From the NCBI GenBank assembly GCA_964016415.1, contig OZ024666.1:3081310-3145309 (forward strand): a stretch of 64,000 nucleotides of DNA, read 5' to 3'. Below the pieces are notes generated by a model that saw only the letters and a program-made list of their open reading frames with translations, did not search any database and was not told the DNA's origin. The DNA comes from Erwinia sp. Lineage in GTDB: Bacteria; Pseudomonadota; Gammaproteobacteria; Enterobacterales; Enterobacteriaceae. Below are positions 62,963 through 64,000 of the stretch, in pieces (position 1 is the first letter of the stretch; each line of letters begins with the position of its first letter). Both the position numbers and the translations under genes were made by a program.

Positions 62963-64000
62963 TTACACGGCTGACTCACCCACCGATGAATCAGGAAAAT
63001 AGCGCTCAGTAAACGCCGGTATACTGAGAGGTGAACCACAATAAGCACCGCTGGCGTAGATGACTCCATGCGACCGCAGCAGTGCTTCGTCCTCTGCACT
63101 GTCAACATGCGTCACCATCAGAGCCAGCACCAGTTTATTGGCAAGTTCGCTCAGCAATTGTAACGCAGTAAGAGAGCGATTTATTTTTGTTAAATCAACT
63201 TTCAACTGCCCGGCAGCAGGCAGTGTGGCATTGATGAGGCCGGTTACACTGAGATTTTCTGTTGCATCGCTGTTGAGCATCAGCGTTACGCCGGCCTGTT
63301 TCAGGCCTTTTAATATGTCAGGAGAAACCGATAACGCCTGGAGATCCGTTTCCAGCACCAGTGAAGAGGGAGCCATATCACCCACGCTCAGGCGCTCCTG
63401 CAGATGCGACAACAACCCCGCCGAGGCTAATACTGCGGGGGGAATGTCGAGATAGAGCGCTAAGCCAATCTGTGTTTTCTGCCACACGGCTAATCGGTCA
63501 CAGCAGCTGTCCACCATCCAGAACCATAAGGGTGCCATCTCTTCACCTGCGGGGATGGCTCTGTCATCCGGTAACAATTGTTCGCCTTGCAGCCCTGGTA
63601 ACGCAAGATGTACTTGCGCCCCGGCAAGATGCCCGTCACGCAAATCAATGCGTGGAGAGAGTTTGAGTGTTAACGATGCTGACAATAATAGCGTTAACAT
63701 TTCGTTGCGTGAAAGTGCTTCATTCTGCTGATACAAGATATCAGATTGGGAGACGGTTAATTTGCTGCTACGCAATAAGTTAACCGTACGTTGATTACGA
63801 TTATAACTGCGTACCAGCATACCCAACTCATCGTTAGCATGCCCTGCGGGGATCACGAACTGATGCGATGTGATCGCTTCAGGGGGCAGTGCTTGTAACT
63901 CATTAGCCAGACGTCTCAATGGCCTGATCATCAGTTTATTGATACACCAGCTCAACGCTATTGATAGAATCAGAACCAACAACAGATAAGCTGTCACCAT
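62963..64000 (-). CDS. HmsP/YhjK-like regulator, HAMP plus degenerate EAL, 5' part outside window
   Basis: At least 345 residues lie in the window and the gene continues past 64000. A membrane helix (YLLLVLILSIALSW) leads into a HAMP-like linker (NKLMIRPLRRLANELQALP). From about residue 110 an EAL-like fold begins (LSPRIDLRDGHLAGAQVHLAL). In E. coli YhjK and Yersinia HmsP a GGDEF domain lies between these, and it seems to be missing. The EAL signatures are lost (AQVHLAL for EALLRW, ETDL for EITE, VDLTKI for KID), so it cannot be a working c-di-GMP phosphodiesterase. A binding or structural role is possible. No stop interrupts it. Confidence 0.7.
   Translation of the reverse strand: MVTAYLLLVLILSIALSWCINKLMIRPLRRLANELQALPPEAITSHQFVIPAGHANDELGMLVRSYNRNQRTVNLLRSSKLTVSQSDILYQQNEALSRNEMLTLLLSASLTLKLSPRIDLRDGHLAGAQVHLALPGLQGEQLLPDDRAIPAGEEMAPLWFWMVDSCCDRLAVWQKTQIGLALYLDIPPAVLASAGLLSHLQERLSVGDMAPSSLVLETDLQALSVSPDILKGLKQAGVTLMLNSDATENLSVTGLINATLPAAGQLKVDLTKINRSLTALQLLSELANKLVLALMVTHVDSAEDEALLRSHGVIYASGAYCGSPLSIPAFTERYFPDSSVGESAV

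Overview
The window reads as chromosomal DNA of an enterobacterium (order Enterobacterales) that is accumulating insertion sequences and pseudogenes. From about 33.5 kb to the end most genes are clear orthologues of the Escherichia coli gor-prlC-uspA-pitA-yhiN region and the yhjE/yhjJ/yhjK region, with GC content near 50 percent. The order differs from E. coli: uspB, dtpB and dctA are not seen, while rbn, a CPBP protease remnant, ycgZ/ymgA, cbpAM, mntP and mgtB lie in between. An Erwiniaceae-like or symbiont-like lineage in early genome decay is my inference. No species is claimed.

Region 1 (1-5.1 kb, minus strand) is a tight operon with overlapping start and stop codons: a KASIII-type synthase, an extended SDR reductase, a metallo-beta-lactamase-fold hydrolase, an F390-synthetase-like adenylate-forming enzyme, a PAP2 membrane phosphatase and the start of a fatty-acid-hydroxylase-like membrane enzyme. 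The set recalls OleA/OleD/OleC logic but has no OleB-type hydrolase, and looks like a poorly described lipid pathway. Its 5' side is cut by an IS3-family element. Region 2 (5.1-7.5 kb) is an IS graveyard.

Region 3 (7.3-18.4 kb, AT-rich) is an ABC-transporter-dependent O-polysaccharide locus: wzm, wzt with a C-terminal cargo-binding domain, a coiled-coil methyltransferase that is probably the chain terminator, a large HAD-type protein, two glycosyltransferases, rmlD, and an rmlC broken by an IS903-like element with a clear 9-bp target duplication. galE follows on the other strand.

Region 4 (18.5-33.2 kb) holds IS remnants, an IS3-family element, a symE-like gene and a contact-dependent inhibition locus in the order cdiB-cdiC-cdiA-cdiI. 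cdiB has a frameshift. cdiA has two nonsense codons, one frameshift and an IS insertion. The HlyC-like acyltransferase and the immunity gene are intact.

Region 5 (33.5-47.8 kb) is core: gor, rbn, rlmJ, a broken CPBP protease, prlC-rsmJ (with a sigma-32-like promoter), uspA, pitA, yhiN, ymgA-like and ycgZ connector genes, two small unknown genes and cbpAM.

Region 6 (48.1-53.1 kb) is a decayed TonB-receptor/ABC metal or metallophore importer with its own methyltransferase. It sits under a perfect palindrome containing a Zur-like box, and its ATPase gene is absent. Region 7 (53.4-64 kb) carries mntP, a small membrane gene split by a third copy of the same IS, then mgtB with an mgtR-like 30-residue peptide downstream and a proline-containing 22-codon leader ORF upstream, yhjE, yhjJ, and the 3' part of an HmsP/YhjK-like protein that appears to have lost its GGDEF domain.
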